This document shows positions 6,682 to 14,840 of a DNA stretch of 17,240 nt, one piece after another. This stretch comes from Anaerolineales bacterium UBA2232 (GTDB lineage: Bacteria; Chloroflexota; Anaerolineae; UBA2200): NCBI GenBank assembly GCA_002348045.1, contig DDYO01000162.1:1-17240 (forward strand), in the 5' to 3' direction. Below the pieces are notes generated by a model. The model made no database searches, had not been told where the DNA came from, and was given only the letters and a program-made list of their open reading frames with translations. The translations under genes and the position numbers were made by a program. The first letter of the stretch is position 1; every line of letters begins with the position of its first letter.

Positions 6682-6711
6682 ATTATAGGGTTCCTGCGCC
6701 TGAAAGGGCAA
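6682..6711 (-). promoter_or_regulatory. Promoter of the ilvE-ruvB-queH unit
   Basis: On the minus strand: -35 TTGCCC (6706-6711, 4 of 6), 18-base spacer, perfect -10 TATAAT (6682-6687). It lies in the 151-base gap between surE and ilvE and gives a leader of about 85 bases. A nine-codon ORF lies in that leader but is poorly supported (see rejected items). Confidence 0.5.
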
Positions 6712-6740
6712 AGGCGAGAGGGCAACAAACCCGCGGCCTA

Positions 6741-7502
6741 CTACCCCAGGCCCCAGGCCTTGAGCTCATCCAGGATACCGTAGTCAGTAAGGTCGTGCTG
6801 CAGGGGCGTCACGGAAACTCGGTGGGCAGCCACCGCGGCCACGTCGGTGCCGGCCTCCAATACCCGATCAGGCGGGCTTCCACCGAACCAGTAGTACTTG
6901 TGGCCGTGGGGATCTTCCCTTTCAATCAGCGACTCTTGATATATGAGCTTGCCCAGTCGAGTGATCTCGACTCCGGTGATACGGTCACAGGGTATATTGG
7001 GCACGTTGACATTGAGAAGCAAGTCTTTGCGTCCACTGAACAGCACCTGGCGTGCCAGTTGCGCGGCAAAGCGAGCCGCGCAATCATAGTCCGGCGCCTG
7101 GCTTTCCTCAATGTGCAGTGACACAGCGATGGCCGGTATTCCTGACATAAAGCTCTCCATGGCTGCCGCCACGGTTCCGGAAAGGATCACATCGCGACCC
7201 AGGTTCGCGCCGGCATTGATGCCAGAGACCACGAGATCGGGACGGCGCGAGAAGACACCCAGAGCAGCGAGCGCTGCACAGTCTGCTGGTCCGCCATTTG
7301 TAGTAAGCGTTGCGCTACCATCGGTGAGCTTTCCCTCAAAGACGCGCAGCGGCTTGTGGAACGTACGCGTATGGCTGGCCGCGGACCAGTTGTGATCGGG
7401 GGCAAAGACAATGACATCGCCTACATCCTGCAACTCACGCCGCAGGGCCGCCAAAGCGGGAGACTGGATTCCATCATCGTTGGTAACGAGGATCAAGCTC
7501 AC
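6741..7502 (-). CDS. surE: 5'/3'-nucleotidase SurE
   Basis: 253 residues, typical for the family. SurE is a metal-dependent phosphatase that dephosphorylates nucleoside 5'- and 3'-monophosphates. Motifs: ILVTNDDG at the start (D9, D10), APDHNWSAASH (S40), TNGGPADC (68-75) and SGINAGANLGRDVILSGTVAAA with metal ligand N96. The GTG start overlaps the TGA of the upstream glycosyltransferase as GTGA (7499-7502), with AAAGGTGG a few bases before it, so translation is probably coupled. Pairing with two glycosyltransferases may only be operon convenience. Confidence 0.95.
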   Translation of the reverse strand: MSLILVTNDDGIQSPALAALRRELQDVGDVIVFAPDHNWSAASHTRTFHKPLRVFEGKLTDGSATLTTNGGPADCAALAALGVFSRRPDLVVSGINAGANLGRDVILSGTVAAAMESFMSGIPAIAVSLHIEESQAPDYDCAARFAAQLARQVLFSGRKDLLLNVNVPNIPCDRITGVEITRLGKLIYQESLIEREDPHGHKYYWFGGSPPDRVLEAGTDVAAVAAHRVSVTPLQHDLTDYGILDELKAWGLG

Positions 7503-8392
7503 AGTCCCACCTTTCGTTTCTCAGCCGGGCGCAGCGCATTGATGCCCAAGGCGAGGCAGCAGAGGGATGCCGTGCCCAGCGCTACCATCCAGTTCAACAA
7601 GAAGAAAGTACGCCGGGCATAGTGTTTCTGATGAAATAGCCACATCGCACGGTAAAAGTGCATGGTCATCGGAACCGTCCGCTGTTTCATTGCCTGGCCC
7701 TTGTAGTGAGTTACGACTACGGCAGGATTGTAGTAGACTTTCCAGCCCTGCTCGACTTTGATCCGGTAGCAGAGATCCAGATCCTCACCGAAGGCAAAGA
7801 ACCGCTCATCGAGCAGCCCTGCCTGCTCCAAGGCTTCGCGGCGCATCATCATGAATGCACCGACAACGGAGTCTACCTCTGACAGCTGGTCAGGGTCCAG
7901 GTAGCCCAGGTTGTAGCGATTGAATCGGGGGCTAGAGGGGTAACGTTTGCTCAATCCTAGCAGGCGGTAGAGGGCGATCTCAAGGGTTGGGAAACTGCGA
8001 CGACAGGCAAGATCCAGGCTTCCGTCGGCTAGCACCAGCTTGGGACCTACAACCCCCACCTCAGGATGGGTCTCCAGGAAAGAAAGTGTGCTGTCAAGGG
8101 CGGTAGGTGGAAGCACGGTGTCGGGGTTGAGCAGAAGCACATAACGTCCCGTCGCGTGGTGGATCCCCAGGTTGTTGGCGTACGCATAGCCCCCGTTGAT
8201 GTCGCTCGCGATGAGTTGGACCTCAGGATACTCCTGGCGAACCATGTCCGGGCTGCCGTCCAGTGACCCATTATCCACCACTATGACTTGCAGCTCCAGA
8301 TTGCCTTCGCTGGCGAGCACAGACTTTAGGCAGTCCCGAAGCAGATCGCGGGTGTTATAGTTCACGATGATGACAGAGAGATCCACGGTCAC
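7499..8392 (-). CDS. GT2 family glycosyltransferase, rhamnosyltransferase-like, C-terminal membrane segment
   Basis: 297 residues from GTG at 8392. The N-terminal GT-A domain shows LSVIIVNYNTRDLL (5-18), VIVVDNGSLDGS (37-48), GGYAYANNLGI (67-77), the nucleotide-sugar/metal site LLLNPDT (86-92) and the acceptor-side FGEDLDLCYR (201-210). This is the WcaE/rhamnosyltransferase type of GT2. A hydrophobic stretch at about 263-285 would anchor it, with the catalytic domain on the cytoplasmic side. It should add a sugar to a lipid-linked or surface glycan; donor and acceptor are unknown. The frame is open to a GTG at 8461. The GTG at 8392 is preferred because it forms a GTGA overlap with the previous gene's stop, as at the surE junction, and begins right at the first beta strand. 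Confidence 0.9.
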   Translation of the reverse strand: MTVDLSVIIVNYNTRDLLRDCLKSVLASEGNLELQVIVVDNGSLDGSPDMVRQEYPEVQLIASDINGGYAYANNLGIHHATGRYVLLLNPDTVLPPTALDSTLSFLETHPEVGVVGPKLVLADGSLDLACRRSFPTLEIALYRLLGLSKRYPSSPRFNRYNLGYLDPDQLSEVDSVVGAFMMMRREALEQAGLLDERFFAFGEDLDLCYRIKVEQGWKVYYNPAVVVTHYKGQAMKQRTVPMTMHFYRAMWLFHQKHYARRTFFLLNWMVALGTASLCCLALGINALRPAEKRKVGL

Positions 8393-9411
8393 CGCTCGCT
8401 CTCGGGTTGCGCCTTCTGCGCGCGCCAATTGGGGATTTGGCGGTGGTGTTTCCACCGCCACAATAGCCCAGCCGGATAACCCAGGATTTTAGCTATGTCA
8501 CCTGTTATGCGGATAACTGGTACCCAAAGGATCGCCCTGACTCTATCCACCACCCTGAGTTGGGGCAGCAGCGGGATCAGCCGTCTATACGGAGTCCAGA
8601 GCATCGCAACGGCACCTAGAAGGAGTAGAATTGCCCACTGCCAGCCCCTTGCCCAAGTCAGCCACAAGAGCAGCGGGACCGCCAGACCATAGACCGTATA
8701 GCGGACAAGGTGTCGCTTGCGCCAAAGATCCGCTTTGCCATCGCCGCGAGCGTAGCGGTAGTATTGCCTGAAGAATGCGCCCAGACTGCTGCGGGGACGG
8801 AAATGAGCGACCGCATCAGGAACGAAATGGAATCGGTAGCCCTCTGCTTGCAGGCAGAGGTCGAAAACCAGGTCCTCGCAGTAGTCGAGCCACTCAGGAT
8901 AGCCTCCAACGGTCTCCCACGCGCGCTTGGGGAATGCCACTGAACGGCTGGAGGGTAGAAACTTTTCGGGCTTGATGTCAGCCAATACTGGCAGAACGGT
9001 GGCGCCCATGGCGAACTCAAAGGCCGTGGTGCCGTCAGCCGCGAAGAAGCCACAAGCGATGATCGGTGCTGCTGGCCCTACCAGTTCATAAGGGCGGACA
9101 AGACTAGCGAGCCAAGTGGGATCCAGGCGGACCCCCGAATCAGTGCTGGCGATCAGCGGGCCGGCTGCGGCTGCAATGGCCACATTGCGGCCGCGTGAGA
9201 TGTTGCTACCCGGCTCTGAGATCACTCGGAGCGGAATCTGACGCCGACCTTCCCACTCGTGTAGTTGCATCAGAGTGTCGTCGCAAGAGCCTCCATCCAC
9301 GATGATGATCTCGTCTGGCTGACGGGTTTGGGCGGAGAGGGATTCCAGCAGGTGATGGATCGTCTTTCCCTCATTTTTCACTGTGGCGATTACCGAGGCT
9401 AGTACCCTCAG
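8389..9411 (-). CDS. GT2 family glycosyltransferase with C-terminal membrane segments; unusual start
   Basis: About 340 residues. The GT-A domain has SVIATVKNEGKTI (6-18), PDEIIIVDGGSCDDT (32-46), ISRGRNVAIAAAAG (71-84), STDSG (89-93, DXD-like site), DYCEDLVFDLCLQAEG (177-191) and FRQYYRYARGDGKADLW (214-230). Two membrane helices follow at about 236-253 and 257-275, then an amphipathic region. Transfer of a sugar to a membrane-linked acceptor is inferred. AGGAGGTGA (9416-9424) lies just before the first beta strand. The codon 7 bases after AGGAGG is CTG (9409-9411), and ATT (9412-9414) is 4 bases after. The only upstream ATG (9435) overlaps the -10 box, so it is probably not transcribed. A CTG or ATT start is therefore proposed. 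First gene of the glycosyltransferase-surE unit. Confidence 0.85.
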   Translation of the reverse strand: MRVLASVIATVKNEGKTIHHLLESLSAQTRQPDEIIIVDGGSCDDTLMQLHEWEGRRQIPLRVISEPGSNISRGRNVAIAAAAGPLIASTDSGVRLDPTWLASLVRPYELVGPAAPIIACGFFAADGTTAFEFAMGATVLPVLADIKPEKFLPSSRSVAFPKRAWETVGGYPEWLDYCEDLVFDLCLQAEGYRFHFVPDAVAHFRPRSSLGAFFRQYYRYARGDGKADLWRKRHLVRYTVYGLAVPLLLWLTWARGWQWAILLLLGAVAMLWTPYRRLIPLLPQLRVVDRVRAILWVPVIRITGDIAKILGYPAGLLWRWKHHRQIPNWRAQKAQPESER

Positions 9412-9433
9412 AATGTCACCTCCTAAACAGCTC

Positions 9434-9462
9434 ATTATAGCTGGTGGGACGCAATCCACCAA
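9434..9462 (-). promoter_or_regulatory. Promoter of the glycosyltransferase-surE unit
   Basis: On the minus strand: -35 TTGGTG (9457-9462, 3 of 6), 17-base spacer, perfect -10 TATAAT (9434-9439). The predicted start near 9427 leaves a very short leader that begins almost at the Shine-Dalgarno AGGAGGTGA. It is divergent from the response regulator promoter about 50 bases away. Confidence 0.5.
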
Positions 9463-9514
9463 TTAGTGGCTGCTTGCCCAATGGAACAACTGGCTGAGAC
9501 TGGACTCGAGACAT

Positions 9515-9543
9515 TTGGCGTCATAGAACAGAGGTGGTATAAT
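9515..9543 (+). promoter_or_regulatory. Promoter of the response regulator gene
   Basis: -35 TTGGCG (9515-9520), 17-base spacer, perfect -10 TATAAT (9538-9543). The -35 sequence is the same as that of the kinase gene promoter at 3322-3327. Transcription would start near 9550, about 58 bases before the ATG at 9609. Confidence 0.6.
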
Positions 9544-9608
9544 TCCCAAGCCGTGATTGGGGTGGTTTGATCTGGCCAATGCCTGGACATCTGGAGAGGC
9601 ATGTGAAC

Positions 9609-10295
9609 ATGCGCATCCTGGTAGTAGATGATGATCCTCCCAGCGTCAAGATGATCTCGTTTCTCTTGCGCGAAGAGGGATATGAAGTGATCAGCGCTGA
9701 CAATGGCCAGTCGGCCCTGGAGATCATCGAGCGCGACACTCCTGATTTGGTGATCCTCGACGTAATGATGCCTCAACTCGATGGCTTAGAGGTATGTCGT
9801 CGCGTGCGCCAGAAGGGTCACGTTCCAATCATCTTTGTATCAGCGAAGGATGAAATCAGTGACAAGGTTGCAGGCCTGCAATTGGGCGCCGATGACTATC
9901 TGGCCAAGCCCTGGGAGGCTGCAGAGTTGCTAGCCCGTGTGAAAGCGGTGCTTCGGCGGGCAGAGGCTTTTGCCACGGATGACCCAAGCTCTCGCCTGAC
10001 CGTTGGAGAAGTGTCCCTGGATCCGCTGAACAACCAGGTCGAGTTGGCGACCGGGCGTACGGTGGATCTGACTCCCATCGAGTTCCGTCTGCTGCACTGT
10101 CTGATGCGCAATGCCGGCCGTGTACTGAGTCACGATTTGCTGATGAACGCAGTATGGGGTTATGAATATGATGGCTACAGCAACCAGTTGGCTGTCTATA
10201 TGCGCCGTCTGCGCAGCAAGATTGAGCAAGATCCAGACAGTCCCCGACTATTGATCACACTGCGGGGCATTGGATACAAGTTTGAGCGACCCTAG
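9609..10295 (+). CDS. OmpR/PhoB-type response regulator
   Basis: 228 residues. Receiver domain at about 1-118: acidic pocket VVDDD (5-9), phosphoacceptor D51 in VILDVMMPQLDG, S79 as the switch Ser/Thr and K100 in AKPW. DNA-binding winged helix at about 128-226: VDLTPIEFRLLHCLMRNAGRV, then DLLMNAVWGYEYDG, then the VYMRRLRSKIE recognition helix and LRGIGYKF. It should bind direct repeats as a dimer once phosphorylated. No kinase is adjacent, so it is an orphan. The soluble kinase at 1642-3249 is a possible but unproven partner. ATG 9609 is chosen because GGAGAGG lies 9 bases upstream and the receiver begins directly; the frame is open to 9567. Its position before the surface-protein genes suggests it may control them. 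Confidence 0.94.
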   Translation: MRILVVDDDPPSVKMISFLLREEGYEVISADNGQSALEIIERDTPDLVILDVMMPQLDGLEVCRRVRQKGHVPIIFVSAKDEISDKVAGLQLGADDYLAKPWEAAELLARVKAVLRRAEAFATDDPSSRLTVGEVSLDPLNNQVELATGRTVDLTPIEFRLLHCLMRNAGRVLSHDLLMNAVWGYEYDGYSNQLAVYMRRLRSKIEQDPDSPRLLITLRGIGYKFERP

Positions 10296-10336
10296 GCCAG
10301 AAGCCTGGGCGTTGGTTTCGATAGTCACCTCTTTGG

Positions 10337-10368
10337 ACCTGGCTTGGCGAGAATTCGTGGAGCCAGGT
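10337..10368 (+). repeat. Inverted repeat between response regulator and secreted-protein gene
   Basis: ACCTGGCT (10337-10344) and AGCCAGGT (10361-10368) are perfect 8-base arms 16 bases apart. No strong T run follows (TATTCTTC). The arms flank the -35 of the candidate promoter at 10344-10373. It may be an operator, or a weak terminator for the response regulator gene. Confidence 0.4.
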
Positions 10369-10373
10369 ATTCT
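10344..10373 (+). promoter_or_regulatory. Possible promoter of the secreted-protein operon
   Basis: -35 TTGGCG (10344-10349), 18-base spacer, -10 TATTCT (10368-10373, 4 of 6). It has the same -35 hexamer as the response regulator and kinase promoters. The leader to the ATG at 10446 would be about 65 bases. Weaker than the other promoters; read-through from the response regulator gene is the alternative. Confidence 0.35.
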
Positions 10374-10445
10374 TCACCTCGTATGCGGTCTCTTCCACAT
10401 AGGCCGGTTCCATCGGCTCACCGGAATGAGAAAGGAGTGTGGACT

Positions 10446-13400
10446 ATGAGGGCCAGAGGCCTTCTCTTGATAGCGTTGCTTGCGGTAGGCGTCTTGGGTC
10501 CTGCATTCTCGTATGGCGCCCAGGCTCGCCTGGCTCCTGATGGTCCAATGTCGGCTGCTGCGCTTGAAACCTGGCATTCATTCCGCCCTGTGGGTTGGGT
10601 AACCGGAACCCCGGTCACATGCTCAATCCAAGTTGCTCACAGTACCTCGCTGCTGCCTCTTGCGCAGTACAGGATCAGCACCAACGGCGGCGCCTCTTGG
10701 AGTGATCCATGGCAAGACTGCTCACCTGGTCCGCAGATCATCGGTACTACGGCAGTCCTAACGGCAACAAACGTGGCATTTCCCCATTCGGCGACGGAAA
10801 GTCAGAACTATATCCAGTTCCGTATTGTGGATGGTTTTGGGATACAACTGGTCAGCGATCCAGCCATGGTACGGGTGGACACGCTTCCCCCGAGCTCTAC
10901 CATCACTACCTCTGGGTGCTATACAGCAAGTTGGCCCGGACACATCATGGGTACGGCGAGTGATTCCGGATCCGGTATTCAGGTGGTGGAGATATCGCTC
11001 CGGAGAAGCAGTGACTCGCAGTATTACAATGGGGCTTCCTGGCAACCGTCACCCATTTGGCTTGCCGCAACCGGTACCAGCAACTGGTCCTATTCGTTCG
11101 CGCCAGGAACACACACGTACACGGTTCAATCCAGGGCGCGGGATGTGGCTGGGCTTTCCCAAGCCGCCTATGGCCAGAGCACGTTCTCCCATGACAGCAC
11201 GCCCCCCGAGTCCGCCGTGCTTACCACCGGCGGATTTAGCGCTTCAACTTGGCCGGGCGTTATAGTTGGAACGGCTAGTGATGTGGCTTCAGGTGTAGCC
11301 TCTGTTGAGGTGCGTATCCAGAGACAGGTGGACGGCCTGTATTTCAATGGGGCGGCGTGGGTTAGCGGGGTCACCTGGATTCCGGCTACGGGCTCATCGG
11401 CCTGGTCGGTGCCGTTTATGCCTAGTCTCGACACGCGATATGATGTCGCTTCACGGGCAATCGACAACTGCGGTAACACTTCTTCTCCATCGCCTGTGAT
11501 GAGCTTTACCTACGACAACTCCGCTCCAGGGTCGCCGGTGAATCCTCTCTTTTCTCCCCAGGGTTGGAGCCAGGCCAATTCCTTCGCCGTCAGTTGGGCC
11601 AATCCACCCGACCCATCGGGGATAGAGGCAGTCCATTTCAAGTGGAACGCGCCACCGACGGGGAATGATGACGAATCGCCTGGATCGCCGCGGGTGGGGT
11701 TCGATATCCGCTCAATGAGTGGCCTTCAGGTACCCTCGCAGGGCATCCACCAGCTGTACCTGTGGCTAGAGGACGCGACTGGCAATGCGGACTATCGCAC
11801 TGCGATTGGCATTGGGCCCTTCAGCTGGGACAGCGTACCACCGAACACCAGCGTGGTTAGCCTGACCGGTACTCACGGGTGTGGAACCTGGTTCACGACA
11901 GGTGTTCAAGCCAACGTGTCCGCGATGGACGTGACCTCTGGAATTAGTGCGACCTACTGGCGGGTGGACAGCGGAGCGTGGCAGCAACTCGAAGGGAATA
12001 TGTTTGAGGTTATCATTGAGGGCAACCACACGGTAGATTACTACTCGGTCGATGTGGCTGGTAATGCGGAGCCGGTGCGCACCGTTAGCCCTCCTATTAA
12101 CATCGACTTTACGCCTCCCACGACCGCCCAGCCACGGTATACGGGCACATTAAGCCCCAGCGGATGGTATACCTCAACAGTGGCTGTATCCCTCATTGCC
12201 CTGGATGCCACATCAGGCGTGTCCGCCACGTTCTATCAGCTAAACGAGGCGGCCTTCGTCCTGGGTAATACGTTTACTGTCTCAATGGATGGAGTTTATG
12301 GCATCCGGTATTACTCGATGGATGCTGCTTGCAACAGCGAGCCGGTGCAGACGGCGACAGCGCTCCTACGCGTGGACAGAACACCGCCAATGACCTCGCA
12401 TCAATTGGATGGCAAGACCGGACAGGCTGGTTGGTTCGTTGGTTCACCCGTTACGGTTACCCTGTCGTCATCGGACGAGGTCCTTGGCGTTTCCGAAACA
12501 TCCGGGCTGGACCGCATTCGCTACCGCATTGACGGGGGCACCTGGCAGCAATCCGCCGGGCCAGTGGTGTCGTTCGTGGTCAGCATGCCGCAGGGACAGA
12601 GTGAATACGTGCGTCAGGTGGAGTACTATGCCACCGATTTGGCGGGAAATGCAGAGCCGGTGCGTGTCGTTAGCGTGGGGATGGACTATTTGGCTCCTGG
12701 CCCAATCCTTCATGTGCCATCGGTTAGCCCAAGTGGTTGGGCAAACACGGACTGTTTCCTTATTGCCTGGGATCGTACGGATAACCCCAACGACGTATCA
12801 GGGATCGGCGGCGTCTACTACAGCTTTACCGTGCCTGTTTCGCCCACCGATGGTACTTTGGTGGAAGGGGACAATATCACTTCTTTGACCTGCGTTTCGG
12901 TCCCGGAGCAGTACGGTGATGGTGCACGCAATGTCTACCTTTGGCTGAAGGACAAAGCCGGAAACAGCGACCACCGCAATAGGGTCACGGTCTCGGTTCG
13001 GCTGGATCGCACCCCGCCACAAGTCACCACCTTGGTGAACGGCAGGCTATGTGACACCGCTGGATGGTACAACTCGGCGGTTACAGTTACCTTTGTGGCA
13101 ACAGATCTGCCCTCAGGAATGGTGGGGGGCGTGATCAGTTACCATGTGGCTGGCGGGGATGGCTGGACTCCGGGCAATGCCTACCTTGAATCTCGCGATG
13201 GGCGTTACACTGTGGAAGGGCGGGCGGCTGATGCTGCGGGCAATGTGAGCAGCGTTGTCACGGCAACGTTCAAAGTGGATCGGACAGCCCCACAGGCGCC
13301 GATTGCCATCCAGGTTCAGCCTTCCGGTTGGTCGTCAGAGGACTGCTTCAACCTCAGTTGGCTCAATCCGACTGACCTGGCTGGCATTGCGGGAGCGTAC

Positions 13401-14783
13401 TACAAGCGGGGTAATGCACCCACGTCTCCAACAGATGGAACCTATATTGAGGGGGCATCGGCTTCGTTGGCCTGTGTTTCTGCCGAGGTGGAGGGCGAGG
13501 TGCCTTTCTACGTTTGGCTGGCTGACAAAGCCTGCAACGTGGATCACACGCGCCGCGCGATGGTCCTGCTCAGGTATGATCTCACGCCTCCAACCACGAC
13601 TTTTGCGACGGTGGGCACCATGGGCGGTGATGGCTGGTACAGGTCCGACGTCACCGTCAACCTGACTGGGTCTGATGGTGGCTCGGGATGGGCTACAAGT
13701 CAGTATCGGGTCGGGGGAGGCGCCTGGCGAGAGGGTACGAGCTTTTCCGTATCGGCTCAGGGCGTGATTACCTTCTCCTACTACTCGATAGATGTTGCCG
13801 GGAACGCTGAGGCTCCACAAATGGGGTCCGTGAAGATCGATGCTGTTCCTCCGTCTTCAAGCGTCTCTACCGACAGCTACAGTCCCACCCCATCATTCAC
13901 AGTCTACTGGAATGGTAGCGACGAGGCATCGGGCATAGCCTCCTTTGATGTCCAATACCGGGTGGGCTCTTCTGGAACCTGGCAGGACTGGATTACCAAT
14001 GTTGATTCATCCCAGAGGTCACGGCTGTTCACCTTGGGCGTGGCTGGAAAGACATTCTACTTCCGATGCCGGGCGCGGGATCGGGCAGGCAATCTGGAAC
14101 CATACCCAGATGTTCCAGATGCGTACGTATCCGTAGACCTGCTCACCAACGGCGATTTTGGCCGCGAGCTCAGTACGGGATGGGAACGGAGTTGGGACGG
14201 ACAGCCCGGTGGCTGTGTACCCACTCGCGCTGCGGCGCCTTCTTACGCTGGCGTTAGTACCTGGGTGGCTGTCTTGGGCTGCCCGGATCAGCGAGAGCCA
14301 GCGCCTCTGGGCGTCTCGATGCTTTGCCAGACGTTGAATGTGCCCACTCGGCAGGACATGTCCCGTCCCTCGCTCAACTTCCGCTATCGCATCTTTACCT
14401 ATGACGTGCTGTGGGGACCAACAACCAATCTGTTCTATGACTCTCTCCATGTTGGTGTATGGCCCCAGGGACATATCGCGCCTACCTGGGTGTTTACCGA
14501 TGGCAACATGACTGGGTCCTACGGGGAGCTGCTGGATCTGGGCTGGCGTGAGGGATCAGTGGATCTGGAGCAGTATGCGGGTCAGACGATCTGGATTTGC
14601 CTGTCGACGGTCACCCGAGAGGACCCCACCCTCAACACATGGGCCTTTGTGGACGATATTCGGCTGGTCAATTTGGAGCGACGGCTCTATTTGCCTATGA
14701 TAAGGGGCAATCGCTCACAGGCAGGGCTGTCGGCCCAAGCACATCAGGGGTCACTTACCGGCGATCAGTCAGTAGTGCGCTAG
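10446..14783 (+). CDS. Secreted multi-module Ig-like repeat protein
   Basis: 1445 residues with AAAGGAG 8 bases before the ATG. A signal peptide is clear (RARGLLLIALLAVGVLGPAFS, cut probably near AQA at 25-27). Residues about 42-1231 are 12 Ig-like or fibronectin-like modules of 88-109 residues, most separated by D.TPP-type linkers. Many carry a D.AGN.E or D.AGN.DH motif, as in large bacterial surface proteins annotated as OmpL47-type or bacterial Ig-like. Residues 1232-1409 form a jelly-roll-like C-terminal domain starting LTNGDFG and ending FVDDIRLVN, similar to carbohydrate-binding modules. The tail RRLYLPMIRG is a motif I associate with secreted Chloroflexota proteins. No enzyme motif was found. 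An adhesive, scaffold or sheath role is inferred. Probably first of an operon with the TPR and Asp-box genes. Confidence 0.85.
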   Translation: MRARGLLLIALLAVGVLGPAFSYGAQARLAPDGPMSAAALETWHSFRPVGWVTGTPVTCSIQVAHSTSLLPLAQYRISTNGGASWSDPWQDCSPGPQIIGTTAVLTATNVAFPHSATESQNYIQFRIVDGFGIQLVSDPAMVRVDTLPPSSTITTSGCYTASWPGHIMGTASDSGSGIQVVEISLRRSSDSQYYNGASWQPSPIWLAATGTSNWSYSFAPGTHTYTVQSRARDVAGLSQAAYGQSTFSHDSTPPESAVLTTGGFSASTWPGVIVGTASDVASGVASVEVRIQRQVDGLYFNGAAWVSGVTWIPATGSSAWSVPFMPSLDTRYDVASRAIDNCGNTSSPSPVMSFTYDNSAPGSPVNPLFSPQGWSQANSFAVSWANPPDPSGIEAVHFKWNAPPTGNDDESPGSPRVGFDIRSMSGLQVPSQGIHQLYLWLEDATGNADYRTAIGIGPFSWDSVPPNTSVVSLTGTHGCGTWFTTGVQANVSAMDVTSGISATYWRVDSGAWQQLEGNMFEVIIEGNHTVDYYSVDVAGNAEPVRTVSPPINIDFTPPTTAQPRYTGTLSPSGWYTSTVAVSLIALDATSGVSATFYQLNEAAFVLGNTFTVSMDGVYGIRYYSMDAACNSEPVQTATALLRVDRTPPMTSHQLDGKTGQAGWFVGSPVTVTLSSSDEVLGVSETSGLDRIRYRIDGGTWQQSAGPVVSFVVSMPQGQSEYVRQVEYYATDLAGNAEPVRVVSVGMDYLAPGPILHVPSVSPSGWANTDCFLIAWDRTDNPNDVSGIGGVYYSFTVPVSPTDGTLVEGDNITSLTCVSVPEQYGDGARNVYLWLKDKAGNSDHRNRVTVSVRLDRTPPQVTTLVNGRLCDTAGWYNSAVTVTFVATDLPSGMVGGVISYHVAGGDGWTPGNAYLESRDGRYTVEGRAADAAGNVSSVVTATFKVDRTAPQAPIAIQVQPSGWSSEDCFNLSWLNPTDLAGIAGAYYKRGNAPTSPTDGTYIEGASASLACVSAEVEGEVPFYVWLADKACNVDHTRRAMVLLRYDLTPPTTTFATVGTMGGDGWYRSDVTVNLTGSDGGSGWATSQYRVGGGAWREGTSFSVSAQGVITFSYYSIDVAGNAEAPQMGSVKIDAVPPSSSVSTDSYSPTPSFTVYWNGSDEASGIASFDVQYRVGSSGTWQDWITNVDSSQRSRLFTLGVAGKTFYFRCRARDRAGNLEPYPDVPDAYVSVDLLTNGDFGRELSTGWERSWDGQPGGCVPTRAAAPSYAGVSTWVAVLGCPDQREPAPLGVSMLCQTLNVPTRQDMSRPSLNFRYRIFTYDVLWGPTTNLFYDSLHVGVWPQGHIAPTWVFTDGNMTGSYGELLDLGWREGSVDLEQYAGQTIWICLSTVTREDPTLNTWAFVDDIRLVNLERRLYLPMIRGNRSQAGLSAQAHQGSLTGDQSVVR
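10569..14138 (+). repeat. Twelve-module Ig-like repeat array in the secreted protein
   Basis: Module limits in residues: 42-150, 151-255, 256-362, 363-467, 468-559, 560-649, 650-753, 754-858, 859-950, 951-1049, 1050-1137, 1138-1231. At least four types are visible. Modules 1-3 are long, and 2 and 3 share a TASD...SG.. and YFNGA.W pattern. Modules 4, 8 and 10 share GW....F..SW, a SGI or AGI element and a YLWL or YVWL..K/A..N.DH ending. Modules 5, 6, 7, 9 and 11 share GW..S.VTV....D..SG and mostly YYS.D.A.N.E. Module 12 is fibronectin-like (FDVQYRVGSSGTWQDW). From 7 to 11 the two types alternate strictly. The copies are diverged at DNA level, so the array is old. Confidence 0.75.
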
Positions 14784-14840
14784 CGAAGGGCCTGATCCTA
14801 GAAGGGCGTATTGCCTGGCCCCAGGGAGAATGCTCACATC

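Noticed and set aside
6191..7121. Two long plus-strand ORFs (6191-6661 and 6543-7121) antisense to ilvE and surE
   Set aside because: They run across two well-supported minus-strand genes and their junction, with no domain-like sequence.
8393..8461. 23-residue extension of the second glycosyltransferase from GTG 8461
   Set aside because: It overlaps the previous gene, and the GTGA overlap at 8389-8392 gives a start at the first beta strand.
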